A stretch of 64,000 nt of DNA from Flectobacillus sp. BAB-3569 (lineage in GTDB: Bacteria > Bacteroidota > Bacteroidia > Cytophagales > Spirosomataceae): positions 1 through 64,000 of the forward strand of contig NZ_NJFZ01000018.1 of the NCBI RefSeq assembly GCF_002270355.1. Reading direction: 5' to 3'. Below, one piece after another: positions 9,677 to 19,573 of the stretch; positions within the stretch are counted from its first letter, which is position 1, and each line of letters starts with the position of its first letter. Both the position numbers and the translations under genes were made by a program. The notes under the pieces are model-generated. The model was not told the origin of the DNA, did no database searches, and saw only the letters and a program-made list of their open reading frames with translations.

Positions 9677-10037
9677 TTTGGTTCGGGTTTAAATGAGGTA
9701 TCTAATATAGCAAAAACAAAAGACACTTTCGATTGTGGATTTCAGATTTTTGATTGCAGAGTTTAGGGAGGTAATTTTCTATATCAGTGACAGACTCAAA
9801 CATGGCGTCTCTCCAGATGATTGCCTATTCTAATCTAAGGTTGTACGAAGGATTTCCAATAATTACGGATTTGGGATTTCTGATTTCGGAAATAAAGTAA
9901 AATACCTCTATTTTTTACAAAACATAAATGCTTACACTTCCGAAATCCAACATCCGATATCCGAAATAGACGGTTTTAGAATCCTTCGTACACTTTAAAT
10001 TCTAATCACTAAATCAGTCACTCACCAATCACTCAAT
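9677..10037. other. Intergenic gap with a 13-bp inverted-repeat element
   Basis: No gene is seen. The stretch holds an inverted-repeat element (listed separately at 9842-9992) and many degenerate gatttcgga/tccgaaatc words that occur again near 52.6 kb. The leader of the lipoprotein gene should lie at its left end. Confidence 0.6.
9842..9992. repeat. MITE-like element with 13-bp terminal inverted repeats
   Basis: The ends tgtacgaaggatt (9842-9854) and aatccttcgtaca (9980-9992) are exact inverse complements. The 125-bp interior holds further inverted gatttcgga and tccgaaatc words, so the whole 151 bp could fold on itself. No open frame is present. Mobility is inferred only from the form. Confidence 0.6.
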
Positions 10038-10074
10038 AAAAAATCCCCCAAGGCAAGCCAAGGAGGATTTTTTT
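10038..10074 (-). terminator. Terminator after pyruvate carboxylase
   Basis: The stem aaaaaatcc..cc / gg.ggatttttt (one imperfect pair) ends on the minus strand with six T residues, 18 bp past the stop at 10092. Confidence 0.8.
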
Positions 10075-10091
10075 ATAGTGTTTGATATTTC

Positions 10092-13000
10092 TTATTGATT
10101 CAAGAAATCACCTGAAGTAATTTGCTGTAAACCATCCAAAGGACGATTATACAAATACCCAAACGTAGCGTAGCTAGTACCATCTACCTCAACTTGGATA
10201 TCTTTACGCAAGAAGACCGAATCAGCTTCGTTTTCTGGATAGAATTCTTCGTATTCATCCAAAATTTTCACTAAACGAAGTGGATTTGTCAATTTGTATA
10301 GCTCACCAACCACTTTGTCAGAGGCATCATCAGAAGGAACAATACCTGGATATTCACCAATATTGAACATCTTTCCTTGGTAATTGGCCAAACCAATAAA
10401 CTCAGAGTTACGGGCAATTAATTTGTGTAATTCGTTACCATATCCTTTACGCAATGTTCCGTACACAAATAAGTATTCATCTTTGTCTGGTTCAGGAAGT
10501 TTTGCTTCCTCTACTGACAATACTAAGTCTTCTTGTTCCACTACAGTACCTTCGTTGAGCACGATACGAGAAACTACACCTTCGAATGGAGACGATACGA
10601 TCGATTCCATTTTCATGGCTTCGATAACATACAATGGAGCGTTTTTCTTCACTTCATCGCCCGGTTTCACCAAGATACGGCTCAAACGACCTTGAAGAGG
10701 TGCGCCAATATCTCCTTTTACAGAAGCTTTTACATGTTGTGGACGCTCAATTTTGATATTTCTATCTAAAATTTTGATACGACGAGCCTGACCATTCAAT
10801 TCGAAAGTAACAGTACGCAAACCTGATTCGTCTGGTTCTGAAGCATACAAGTATTTGACAATGATAGTCTTACCTTCGTCGATTGTGATTAAGATTTCTT
10901 CATCTTGCTTCAAGCCATAGAAGAATGCTGTCGTAGGAAGAGCTGATACATCGCCGTAGTTTTGTTGAGCTTTGTAATAGTCTTCATATACTTTCGGATA
11001 CATCTTGTAAGAAAGATAATCCAAGAAACCTTCTTGATTTTCTGGGAATTTAGCTTGGAAATCAGCAAAATCCTTATCAAAATCAATTGGCGTAATATTA
11101 TCGTTTGGACGACCTGTGATGGCTTGATCTCCTTTTAAGATAATTTCCTGTAATTGCTTAGGGAAACCACCGTAAGGCTGACCTAGACCACCTTTGAAGA
11201 AGTCTTTTACTGATTCAGGGAAAGAAAGCGTAGCGCCACGAGCATATACATCCTCAGCAGTCAAGCTATTGGCTGTCATGAAGATTGCCATATCTCCTAC
11301 TACTTTTGAAGAAGGCGTTACTTTTACGATATCACCAAACAATTTGTTTGCCTCTACGTAATTGTGCTTCATTACTTCAAATTTATCACCTACACCCAAA
11401 GCAATCGCCTGACCACGCAAGTTGGTATATTGACCACCAGGAATTTCGTTGTCATAAACCTCAGCAGTACCTGCTTTCAATTCAGATTCGAATGGATAAT
11501 AGATTTGACGAATATCTTCCCAATAGTTAGAATATTGGTTCAATAAGCCTAAGTTCAATGGACAATCACGCTCGTTGCCTTGCATCATTGCCACCACTGA
11601 GTTGAAGTTTGGTTGCGCAGTCAAACCAGACATAGCACCCAATGAACAGTCAACTACATCGACACCCGCTTCGATAGCTTTCAAATAAGTAGCAGCTTGA
11701 ATCGACGCAGTATCGTGTGTGTGCAAGTGTACAGGAATAGAAAGCGATTTTTTCAACTCTGTAACCAAAGTTTGAGCTTGGTATGGTCTTAACAAACCAG
11801 CCATATCTTTGATACAAAGCATGTGAGCACCTTCGTCTTCCAGCTGACGAGCCATGTCTAAGTAATACTGAAGTGTATACTTTTCGTTGTTGAAAATATC
11901 ACCTGTATAACAAATAGAAGCTTCTGCAATAGAGTTAGTACGCTCACGAACGGCACGAATCGAAACTTTCATCGCTTCAACCCAGTTCAATGAGTCGAAG
12001 ATACGGAACACGTCGATGCCGTTTTCAGCAGATTTTTCTACAAATTTCTCAATCAAGTTGTCAGGATATGCTGAGTAACCAACGGCATTGGAGCCACGGA
12101 ACAACATTTGCAACAACATATTTGGCATAGCCTCACGGAAAGCCTGTAAGCGTTTCCAAGGAGATTCGTTCAAGAAACGCATCGATACGTCGAAGGTTGC
12201 ACCACCCCATACTTCCATTGAAAATAATTCTGGAAAGCTTTTGGCAAAACCTTCAGCCACAGCCAACATATCACGGGTACGAACACGAGTAGCCAAAAGC
12301 GACTGGTGACCATCACGGAAAGTAGTATCTGTATAGAGGATTTGTTTTTGATCTTTTACCCATTGAGCAAACTTATCGGCACCCATCGATTCCAAACGTT
12401 GCTTATTACCCATAGGATATTCAGCATATTTGTCAAATGCAGGAACTACTGGCGTACGGAAAGTACGTTCGTTTTTCACTTTTACATCTGGGTTACCATT
12501 TACTACTACATCTCCTAAATAACGAAGAGCTTTTGTAGAACGGTCACGAGTTGTCGTAAAGTTGAAAAGCTCAGGATGTGAATCAATAAATTGAACCACA
12601 CATTTTCCTTGTTGGAAAATAGGGTGCTGGATTACATTACGTAAGAAAGGAATGTTGGTTTTTACCCCACGAATACGGAATTCGGTAAGTGCACGCAACA
12701 AACGTTCGGAAGCGCCTTTCAAGGTACGACCTTTTGCCGATACTTTTACAAGCATCGAGTCGAAATAAGGGGAGATTTTAACCCCAGGATACGATGAGCC
12801 TTCATCCAAACGAATACCAAAACCAGCTGCATTGCGATATGCAATGATGGTACCAAAGTCAGGTTTGAAACCATTGGCCGGGTCTTCGGTAGTGATACGA
12901 CATTGAATAGCATAGCCTCTCAATGGAATATCCTCTTGGCGAAGGATATAAATATTCGGGTCAGAAAGGCGGTAGTTTTGAGCAATCAAAATTTGGGTAC

Positions 13001-13952
13001 GCACAATGTCGATACCTGTTACCTCTTCTGTAATAGTATGTTCTACCTGAACACGAGGGTTTACTTCGATAAAGTAGATATTCTCGTCTTTATCTACCAA
13101 GAACTCAACCGTACCAGCGTTGTAATAATTTACTGCTTTACCAATCGATAAAGCGTATTTATACAACTTTTGTTTGGTTTCATCTTTCAAACCCACAGAA
13201 GGTGCTACTTCTACTACCTTTTGGAAACGACGTTGTACCGAACAATCACGCTCATAAAGGTGTACTAAGTTGCCGTGTTGGTCACCCAACAACTGCACCT
13301 CAATATGTTTTGGTTGGTCGATGAACTTCTCAATAAAGATAGTATCATCACCAAACGCATTTTTAGCTTCGTTTTTCGCTTCTGCGAAAGCTTTTTCTAA
13401 AGCCTCCTCTTCACGTACTACACGCATACCACGACCGCCACCACCGGCCGCAGCTTTTACCATTACAGGAAAACCAATACGACGAGCCTCTCTAAGTGCA
13501 ATATCATACGATACTAGCTCCTCTTTCGAGTCTTCAATCATTGGTACTTCAGCCTTACGAGCAGCATCTTTGGCAGCTACCTTATCGCCCAAAGCATTCA
13601 TCGCTTCTGGAGAAGGACCAACAAATTTGATTCCTTCTTCACGACAACGACGTGCCAATGTTACGTTTTCAGAAAGAAATCCATAACCCGGATGAATAGC
13701 GTCTATTTCTTTCTCCTTACATAACTTTATTAACCCCTCGATATCGAGATATGGTTTTAAAGGTTCGTCGTCCTTACCAATTTGATAAGCCTCATCCGCC
13801 TTGTATCTGTGAAGCGAATAACGATCTTCAAATGTGTAAACGGCAACCGTTCGGATACCTAACTCAGAGGCAGCACGCATAATACGGATAGCAATCTCAC
13901 CACGGTTGGCGACAAGTAAGCTATTAATCGTTTGAACGTATGGTTGTGGCAT
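10092..13952 (-). CDS. pyc: Pyruvate carboxylase fused to a gamma-glutamylcyclotransferase-like domain
   Basis: A 1286-residue protein. Residues 1 to about 1147 are a complete pyruvate carboxylase: biotin carboxylase (SLLVANRGEIAIR, the ATP loop KAAAGGGGRGMR, EVNPRVQVEHTITEEVTG), carboxyltransferase (TTFRDGHQSLLATR, metal ligands in HLHTHDTA), and a biotin carrier domain with EAMKMES, biotinyl Lys1114. It makes oxaloacetate from pyruvate, bicarbonate and ATP, refilling the TCA cycle. After a short linker (LPEPDKDE), residues 1160-1280 form a separate GGCT/AIG2-like fold, opening with YLFVYGTLRKG and carrying LDEYEEFYP with the usual acidic catalytic position. The usual length is about 1150, so this extension is abnormal. 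There is no in-frame Met or RBS-like start at the junction, so I read it as a real fusion. The gene stands alone with a terminator. Confidence 0.95.
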   Translation of the reverse strand: MPQPYVQTINSLLVANRGEIAIRIMRAASELGIRTVAVYTFEDRYSLHRYKADEAYQIGKDDEPLKPYLDIEGLIKLCKEKEIDAIHPGYGFLSENVTLARRCREEGIKFVGPSPEAMNALGDKVAAKDAARKAEVPMIEDSKEELVSYDIALREARRIGFPVMVKAAAGGGGRGMRVVREEEALEKAFAEAKNEAKNAFGDDTIFIEKFIDQPKHIEVQLLGDQHGNLVHLYERDCSVQRRFQKVVEVAPSVGLKDETKQKLYKYALSIGKAVNYYNAGTVEFLVDKDENIYFIEVNPRVQVEHTITEEVTGIDIVRTQILIAQNYRLSDPNIYILRQEDIPLRGYAIQCRITTEDPANGFKPDFGTIIAYRNAAGFGIRLDEGSSYPGVKISPYFDSMLVKVSAKGRTLKGASERLLRALTEFRIRGVKTNIPFLRNVIQHPIFQQGKCVVQFIDSHPELFNFTTTRDRSTKALRYLGDVVVNGNPDVKVKNERTFRTPVVPAFDKYAEYPMGNKQRLESMGADKFAQWVKDQKQILYTDTTFRDGHQSLLATRVRTRDMLAVAEGFAKSFPELFSMEVWGGATFDVSMRFLNESPWKRLQAFREAMPNMLLQMLFRGSNAVGYSAYPDNLIEKFVEKSAENGIDVFRIFDSLNWVEAMKVSIRAVRERTNSIAEASICYTGDIFNNEKYTLQYYLDMARQLEDEGAHMLCIKDMAGLLRPYQAQTLVTELKKSLSIPVHLHTHDTASIQAATYLKAIEAGVDVVDCSLGAMSGLTAQPNFNSVVAMMQGNERDCPLNLGLLNQYSNYWEDIRQIYYPFESELKAGTAEVYDNEIPGGQYTNLRGQAIALGVGDKFEVMKHNYVEANKLFGDIVKVTPSSKVVGDMAIFMTANSLTAEDVYARGATLSFPESVKDFFKGGLGQPYGGFPKQLQEIILKGDQAITGRPNDNITPIDFDKDFADFQAKFPENQEGFLDYLSYKMYPKVYEDYYKAQQNYGDVSALPTTAFFYGLKQDEEILITIDEGKTIIVKYLYASEPDESGLRTVTFELNGQARRIKILDRNIKIERPQHVKASVKGDIGAPLQGRLSRILVKPGDEVKKNAPLYVIEAMKMESIVSSPFEGVVSRIVLNEGTVVEQEDLVLSVEEAKLPEPDKDEYLFVYGTLRKGYGNELHKLIARNSEFIGLANYQGKMFNIGEYPGIVPSDDASDKVVGELYKLTNPLRLVKILDEYEEFYPENEADSVFLRKDIQVEVDGTSYATFGYLYNRPLDGLQQITSGDFLNQ

Positions 13953-14352
13953 TTTTTGAGTTTGTCAGTTTGGAGTTTAAAACAGTCAGGAATTAAAATA
14001 GATAAAAGGTACTCATTGAACTACGCAAAATTCGCAATCGTGATTTCTTCTATCATTTACAAGATTAACAGAATAAAGAATTATTAATTCATACAAAAAT
14101 CAAAAATAAATTGTGTATTTACCCAAACTTTCACAAGAAAATTTGGTCTATATTAGAAAGATGCAATTTTGTTTGGGTTAGATACAACTGATTAGTTGTT
14201 ATGCTAACTATTTTCATAACAAATCACCAATTTTTATCTTAAAAATAGTTAAATCGACAGCTCTCTCTAAGTACTTCTCTCTATTTGTCTGCAACCTTTG
14301 GTTAAAATCTTGCATCTTAAAGTTAAAATCTAAAAATCTCTTTGAACCGATT
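13953..14352. other. Intergenic gap between divergent genes
   Basis: A 400-bp AT-rich region holding the divergent promoters of pyruvate carboxylase (leftward) and the DUF418 gene (rightward). No gene and no strong hairpin are seen. A minus-strand TATTTTTG box (+ strand 14101-14108) fits the -7 consensus, but no TTG lies at the right distance. Confidence 0.5.
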
Positions 14353-15605
14353 ATGAACACAAGAACCTTCTCTTCCAACAGAATTGTTTTAGTAGATGGC
14401 TTACGAGGTATTGCCTTGCTAGGCATCGTCATTGCTCATGCCTTGGGCTGGTTTATTGCAGGCTTTATTCCTGAGTCAGTTTGGCTGTCTTATCAAAATT
14501 CTATCCCTACTACCATTGTCAATTATTTTGATGGTATTTTTATTTCAGGAAAATTTTATACCTTTTTTTCTCTATTATTCGGATTAAGTTTTTCGCTACA
14601 ATTTACCAATCGTAAAGCAAAGGATACTCATTTCGAGCTCCGATTTCTATGGCGTTTAATACTGCTTTTTGTCATTGGATTTATCCATCATATTCACTGG
14701 CGTGGTGATATTTTGGGCATCTATGCTTTTTTAGGGATATTTCTATTACTGGCTAATTTCTTTTCAAATCGTGTGGTATTGGCTTTGGCAATTTTTATGA
14801 TTCTTAATATCCCTATTTTGGTCGTTCGTACTATTGAATACTGGCATCCTGCACCAAAAGTGTCAGAAGCTGTAGCCAAAAAAGAACAAGAAAAGTCAAA
14901 TAAAGAACAGCTAAAAAACTTCCAAACCCTCAAGGCTGGAACTTATCCACAAATTATTCAACAAAACTTTAAAGACTTTGCCTTCAAAGCCGATTTTCAG
15001 TGGAGTTCTGGACGCATTTTTATTACTTATGGCTTTTTCTTATTGGGGCTATTAATCGGTCGTCTTCGTTTGTTTGATCATTTTCAAGAATATAAAAAAC
15101 AATTCAAGAAGACAGTCTGGGCTTGTTTTATACTCAATATTGTGATTGTTACATTTTTCATTACCCTTCAAGCGACTATCCCTTGGGACCAACTGCCTTC
15201 TTGGTTTGGCATTTTTTCAGAATTCTTATTCTCGATTCATTCTGCCACCATGACCCTAATGTATGTGGCAGGTTTTAGTTTATTATTGTCAAAAATCTCT
15301 TGGAAAGGTATCTTAGAACAACTTTCTTATGTAGGCAGAATGGCCTTGACGAACTATTTACTTCAAAGTTTGATTGGAATACTTCTTTTTTATGGTTTAG
15401 GATTAGGCCTGGCTGGCGACTTTAATCCTGCTTGGTGCTTGTTGGGGGCTGTGGTATTTTTTTATTTCAAATTAGGCTGAGTAAATGGTGGTTGAGTCGC
15501 TACTATTATGGCCCAATCGAGTGGCTTTGGCGTTCGGCCACGTATGGCAAGTGGCAAAAAATGCTACGCTCTTCTTACCCTTTACGTGATTCTATGACCC
15601 AATAG
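14353..15605 (+). CDS. DUF418 family membrane protein (frameshifted near the 3' end)
   Basis: A polytopic membrane protein of about 417 residues if the seven-T run at 15457-15463 is read as eight. The uninterrupted frame stops at 15480 right after VVFFY, whereas the shifted frame continues with a family-typical tail, LSKWWLSRYYYGPIEWLWRS, and stops at 15605. The N-terminus (RIVLVDGLRGIALLGIVIAH) is the diagnostic DUF418/acyltransferase-3-like first helix, and the closing helices GRMALTNYLLQSLIGILLFY and PIEWLWR are also typical. About eight or nine membrane segments can be counted. The family is of uncertain transport or acyl-transfer function. The next gene, pdxA, follows 106 bp downstream. 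Confidence 0.85.
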
Positions 15606-15711
15606 GTTTTTATTTACCTATCTTTTAAGTAAACTTGCAGGAATTTATCGAAAGTGTATCTGAGGATACCGAGCGTTTTCGGCAAAACCGAATCAAGAAT
15701 CTCAAAAGAAT

Positions 15712-16740
15712 ATGGAACATCAAAAACCTGTTATAGGTATTACCTTAGGTGACTACAATGGCGTAGGTCCAGAAGTAATACTAAAAGCCCTAGCCAGTAA
15801 CCGCATCCTCAAAATCTGTACACCCGTGATTTATGGTTCACAGCGTGTATTGAGCTATTACCGTAAAGTATTAGATTTGAAAGACTGGACTTTACATAGT
15901 ATTCCTGCGATTCAACAAATCAACTACAAAGTTACTAATGTGATTACGTGTTGGGACGACAAACAAACTGATGTAGAGCCTGGCAAAGTAACCCCAGAAG
16001 CGGGCGCTGCTGCTTTGGCTTGCTTACAAAAAGCGACTCAGGACTTGAAAGACGGGCACATTCAAGCGATTGTTACGGCGCCTATCAACAAGTATAATAT
16101 TCAGTCGGAAGAATTTAAGTTTCCGGGACATACCGAGTTTTTTACCAATGCTTTCGAAGCAAAAGACTCTCTAATGTTTTTGGTTTCTGAGCAAATTCGA
16201 GTTGGCGTAGTGACAGGACATATTCCTTTGGGTCGAGTGCGTTCGCAGGTTACTGCCGAAAAAATTTCTCAAAAATTAACGATGATGCTCGAATCATTGA
16301 CCAATGATTTTGGGATTCAAAAACCAAAAGTGGCAGTCCTTGGCCTGAATCCTCATGCTGGCGAAGATGGCTTGTTGGGTAGTGAAGAAAAAGACGTTAT
16401 TTCTCCTGTTTTGGAGCAGTTTAAACAAAACGGCAACTTGGTATTTGGCCCATTTCCTGCGGATGGTTTCTTTGGCAATATGCAACATCGTCATTTCGAT
16501 GCTATTTTGGCCATGTACCACGATCAAGGTTTGATTCCATTCAAATATATTGCCTTCGAAAATGGTGTAAACTTCACAGCTGGGCTACCAGTAGTGCGTA
16601 CTTCGCCCGACCACGGAACGGCTTATGGCATTGCTGGAAAAAATACAGCAAGCGAAAGTTCAATGCTTCAAGCGATTTATACAGCCATTGATGTTGTAAA
16701 AAACCGCAAAGAATCAGCAGTGGAAATAGAAGAAAAGTAA
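15712..16740 (+). CDS. pdxA: 4-hydroxythreonine-4-phosphate dehydrogenase PdxA
   Basis: A 342-residue, full-length PdxA, the NAD-dependent enzyme that oxidises 4-phosphohydroxy-L-threonine in the DXP-dependent pathway to pyridoxal 5'-phosphate. The family signature is seen throughout: IGITLGDYNGVGPEVILKAL at the N-terminus, VTAPINKYNI, FPGHTEFF, VLGLNPHAGEDGLLGSEE, MYHDQGLIPFKYI and the C-terminal RTSPDHGTAYGIAGK. The His residues in GHTEF, MYHDQ and SPDHG are the known divalent metal ligands. No pdxJ partner is adjacent. A terminator hairpin follows 30 bp after the stop. Confidence 0.96.
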   Translation: MEHQKPVIGITLGDYNGVGPEVILKALASNRILKICTPVIYGSQRVLSYYRKVLDLKDWTLHSIPAIQQINYKVTNVITCWDDKQTDVEPGKVTPEAGAAALACLQKATQDLKDGHIQAIVTAPINKYNIQSEEFKFPGHTEFFTNAFEAKDSLMFLVSEQIRVGVVTGHIPLGRVRSQVTAEKISQKLTMMLESLTNDFGIQKPKVAVLGLNPHAGEDGLLGSEEKDVISPVLEQFKQNGNLVFGPFPADGFFGNMQHRHFDAILAMYHDQGLIPFKYIAFENGVNFTAGLPVVRTSPDHGTAYGIAGKNTASESSMLQAIYTAIDVVKNRKESAVEIEEK

Positions 16741-16769
16741 AACTTTTTCTTACTTTTGAAACAAAATTT

Positions 16770-16804
16770 AAAATACCCATGAACGTTAAGTTGATGGGTA
16801 TTTA
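16770..16804 (+). terminator. Hairpin terminator after pdxA
   Basis: The stem aaatacccat against atgggtattt encloses a 13-base loop; the T-rich end is short (tttaatt), so termination may be moderate. Confidence 0.65.
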
Positions 16805-17051
16805 ATTATGAAGAGGTCAAGACCTCAAACTATCTATCCATTTATTAAGTAATCATGCAGAATTAGATTTAACTTGAGAGCTTTAGGCGCAAGCCAAAAG
16901 TCACACGGCAAAAAGTGTTTTATTGTTTTTTAGTAACAAATAGATACATTTTTTGCCGAATGCCCAAAGCTGATATCCGAAAGCTCAGTAATTAAATTTT
17001 ATTTTGCGTATTAACTTACCAATAATCATTTAACTTAATCAATTTAGAGCA
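16805..17051. other. Intergenic region with degenerate repeats
   Basis: No gene is seen. A word close to cccaaagctgatatccgaaa (from 16971) recurs in degenerate form near 18318 and, inverted, near 42210. It is AT-rich close to the next start, where a promoter is expected. Confidence 0.45.
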
Positions 17052-17933
17052 ATGTTGAACGAACAAACATCTCGTCGTGACTTCCTCAGAACTAGTCTTT
17101 TGACAACTGCTGGTGCAGCACTTCTTTCGAACGATTTATTCGCAAATATTAAAAAAGGTGAAAAGAGCCATATTGGTGTACAATTGTGGTCAGTACGTGA
17201 AGATGTTTCTAAAGACCCGAAAGCCGCTTTAGCTAAAATTGCTAAGATGGGTTACAAAAACGTAGAAGGTTTCGGATATTCAAATGGTAAATTCTTTGGC
17301 CTGACGGCAGACGAATATTTAAAAACCATGAATGACAATGGCTTAAAAATGCCATCTGCTCATAACATGATTACGTCAAAAGATGTCGTAAACGGTCAGC
17401 TTTCAGACAGCTACAAACGTATGTTAGAAGATGCAGCCAAAGTTGGTCAGAAATACACAATTGTACCTTATATGCTCGACGATGACCGTAATCAAGGTAA
17501 ATTGATGGCTGATATTTTCAACAAAGCTGCTGAGTATGCTAAAACGTTGAACTTAAAATTTGGCTATCACAACCACGATTTCGAATTCAAATCACCAAAT
17601 GGTGAAATGCTTTATACTACTTTGCTAGACAATACTGAAAAACATATCGTATTCGAAATGGACTTATATTGGGCAGTAGTAGCAGGTCAAAAACCAGCAG
17701 ATTGGTTCAACAAATATAAAGGGCGCTTCACACACGTACACGTAAAAGACCACGATCCAGTGAAAAACGTAAGTGTTGAAGTGGGTGAAGGAGATATCAA
17801 CTTCCAAGAAATTTTCAACAAAAAAGACGTAGCAGGTCTTAAATACTTTATCGTTGAGTTAGAAGCCTACAAGCGCACGCCAATGGAAGGTATTGAAATT
17901 AGTTTGAACAATTTGAAAAAATTGAAATTCTAG
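17052..17933 (+). CDS. Tat-exported sugar phosphate isomerase/epimerase-like protein
   Basis: A 293-residue protein with an N-terminal twin-arginine signal (SRRDFLRTSLLTTAGAALL), so it should be folded in the cytoplasm and exported to the periplasm. The rest is an AP endonuclease 2-like TIM barrel of the sugar phosphate isomerase/epimerase (IolE/Hyi-like) class: HIGVQLWSVREDV, GYKNVEGFGYSNG, the metal-ligand region FGYHNHDFEF, EMDLYWAV, THVHVKDHD and a closing FIVELEAYKRTP. The acidic and His residues in HNHDFEF, EMD and HVKDH are the expected metal set. Exported members of this family are common in Bacteroidota and often act on modified sugars; the substrate here is unknown. The gene is followed by a strong terminator. 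Confidence 0.88.
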   Translation: MLNEQTSRRDFLRTSLLTTAGAALLSNDLFANIKKGEKSHIGVQLWSVREDVSKDPKAALAKIAKMGYKNVEGFGYSNGKFFGLTADEYLKTMNDNGLKMPSAHNMITSKDVVNGQLSDSYKRMLEDAAKVGQKYTIVPYMLDDDRNQGKLMADIFNKAAEYAKTLNLKFGYHNHDFEFKSPNGEMLYTTLLDNTEKHIVFEMDLYWAVVAGQKPADWFNKYKGRFTHVHVKDHDPVKNVSVEVGEGDINFQEIFNKKDVAGLKYFIVELEAYKRTPMEGIEISLNNLKKLKF

Positions 17934-18019
17934 TTTTACTATTCTGAAAAAGGATATTTCAAATTTAGTGAATGGTGGTTGAGTAAATGAGTGATTATGC
18001 TCAAATCCGCATCATTACT

Positions 18020-18043
18020 GTAGAGACGTAATACTTTACGTCT
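18020..18043. repeat. gtagagacg-type hairpin repeat
   Basis: An 8-bp perfect stem (agacgtaa against ttacgtct) with a four-base loop, preceded by tgtag; it is related to the hairpin at 121-145. Confidence 0.55.
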
Positions 18044-18078
18044 TAAGCCAAATCAAACATAGCATAATAATATCCTCT

Positions 18079-18109
18079 AAGCGGTCGAAAAAATTTCGAC
18101 CGCTTTTTT
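18079..18109 (+). terminator. Rho-independent terminator
   Basis: A 12-bp perfect stem (aagcggtcgaaa against tttcgaccgctt) with a three-base loop runs into six T residues. It is 145 bp after the sugar isomerase stop and is the first terminator downstream of it. Confidence 0.9.
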
Positions 18110-18481
18110 GATTTATTGAAGATGCTCAGTTGAGCTCAATATATATTCAGTATTAAAGTAGTTCTTAACCAAGGCTTCCATTTAGCGGATGAATTTATTC
18201 CCCCGTGACAAAAATATTTAAACCGCTTCATTTGCAGGCTAGGAGATTGTATCTGTTTTCTCTATTATTCTCCCAAGACTCGAGATGACTTGCGCTTTTA
18301 TTGAGCCCTTACCTAAAAGCCCAAAGCCGATACCCGAAAGCCCCTTTCGCCCAACATATACCTATTTACCTACAAATATTTCGTTCAGAATGAAACCCAC
18401 CGTAACTTTGATTCGTTTTATAGTAAACTAGATTACAGTACATTTTAAGTTCTTTCTTTCTGACAGGACAAAGTAGATTAG

Positions 18482-19423
18482 ATGAAGAAAAATATTTTGA
18501 TTGCCGACGAAATGCACCTTAGCATTCATACAATGCTAACCGAAATCGGGATGACTTATGATTATATCCCCGAAATTACTCGTGCAGAGTTGTTGGAAAA
18601 ACTCAAAGACTACGATGGTTTGATTATTCGTAGTAAAACGAAGGTAGATATCGAAATGCTTGATACCGCACCTGAGTTGAAGTTTATTGCCAGAGCAGGC
18701 GCTGGTCTCGACCTCATCGACATCGCAGAAGCTGAGCGCAGAGGAATTATTATTTTTGCCGCCAATGAAGGTAATCGCGACGCCGTAGGCGAACATGTTA
18801 TTGGGATGCTTTTATGTCTTTTCAATCATATCAATACAGCAGACATCGAGGTTCGTCACAAAATCTGGAAACGTGAGGCTAATCGCGGAATCGAACTCAT
18901 GGGAATGACTGTTGGGATTATTGGATACGGCAATATGGGTAGTTCGGTTGCGAAAAGATTATCAGGATTTGGTGTAAAAGTATTGGCTTACGACAAATAC
19001 AAAAGCAATTTTAGCGACCAATATACCCAAGAAGCTACTTTGGAGGAACTATTCGAGCAAGTAGATGTCTTAAGTCTTCATGTGCCATTGACCTCCGAAA
19101 CTAAAATGATGGTGAATACAGACTTTATCAATTCGTTTCAAAAACCATTCTTTTTGGTCAATACGGCTCGTGGAGAAGTAGCCTCGGTTTGTAATATTGT
19201 GGAAGCCTTAAATTCGGGTCAGTTGCGAGGAGCTTGTTTGGATGTACTAGAAAATGAGAAAATGTCACAACTCAGTGCTGAGCAAGAAAGTTATTACGAA
19301 GCACTTTTTCAGAAAAAGAATGTCATTCTTACGCCTCACATCGGTGGATGGACTCATGAAAGTTATGTAAAAATCAATGAAGTATTGATTGAAAAGATTA
19401 AAAGAGCTCATCCTCAACATTAG
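18482..19423 (+). CDS. D-2-hydroxyacid dehydrogenase (3-phosphoglycerate dehydrogenase-like)
   Basis: A 313-residue NAD-dependent D-2-hydroxyacid dehydrogenase. It shows the substrate-binding N-terminus (LIIRSKTKVDIEML, FIARAGAGLDLIDI), the Rossmann dinucleotide loop (VGIIGYGNMGSSVAKRL), the catalytic Arg region (VNTARGEVAS), the Glu in CLDVLENEK, and the catalytic His in LTPHIGGWTHES. It lacks the C-terminal ACT domain of long SerA enzymes, so it is of the short type. It may serve serine biosynthesis or reduce another 2-oxo acid; no serC or serB is nearby to settle this. A terminator follows. Confidence 0.88.
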   Translation: MKKNILIADEMHLSIHTMLTEIGMTYDYIPEITRAELLEKLKDYDGLIIRSKTKVDIEMLDTAPELKFIARAGAGLDLIDIAEAERRGIIIFAANEGNRDAVGEHVIGMLLCLFNHINTADIEVRHKIWKREANRGIELMGMTVGIIGYGNMGSSVAKRLSGFGVKVLAYDKYKSNFSDQYTQEATLEELFEQVDVLSLHVPLTSETKMMVNTDFINSFQKPFFLVNTARGEVASVCNIVEALNSGQLRGACLDVLENEKMSQLSAEQESYYEALFQKKNVILTPHIGGWTHESYVKINEVLIEKIKRAHPQH

Positions 19424-19444
19424 TATAGCAATAGTATTGAAGTA

Positions 19445-19497
19445 AAAAATCTGAAGCATCCTCGCCAATTTATTCAAGTCGACGCTTCAGATTTTTA
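19445..19497 (+). terminator. Terminator after the hydroxyacid dehydrogenase
   Basis: A 13-bp perfect stem (aaaaatctgaagc against gcttcagattttt) encloses a 26-base loop; the 3' arm ends in T residues. Confidence 0.8.
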
Positions 19498-19573
19498 TTT
19501 TGAATAATATTTTCGGGATTACACCAAAGGAAATTTCCTTCAAACAATTTCAGCATAAATCAGTTAAAAAAGT

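Larger units (their letters stand above)
17934..18481. other. Intergenic gap with terminator and repeats, no gene seen
   Basis: This 548-bp stretch contains a gtagagacg-type hairpin at 18020-18043, a strong terminator at 18079-18109 and another copy of the cccaaagccgatacccgaaa word near 18318. No open frame with plausible start or domain was found. Confidence 0.6.

Noticed and set aside
13270-13686. 138-codon frame opposite pyruvate carboxylase
   Set aside because: It is an antisense shadow of a highly conserved gene; long shadows are expected there.
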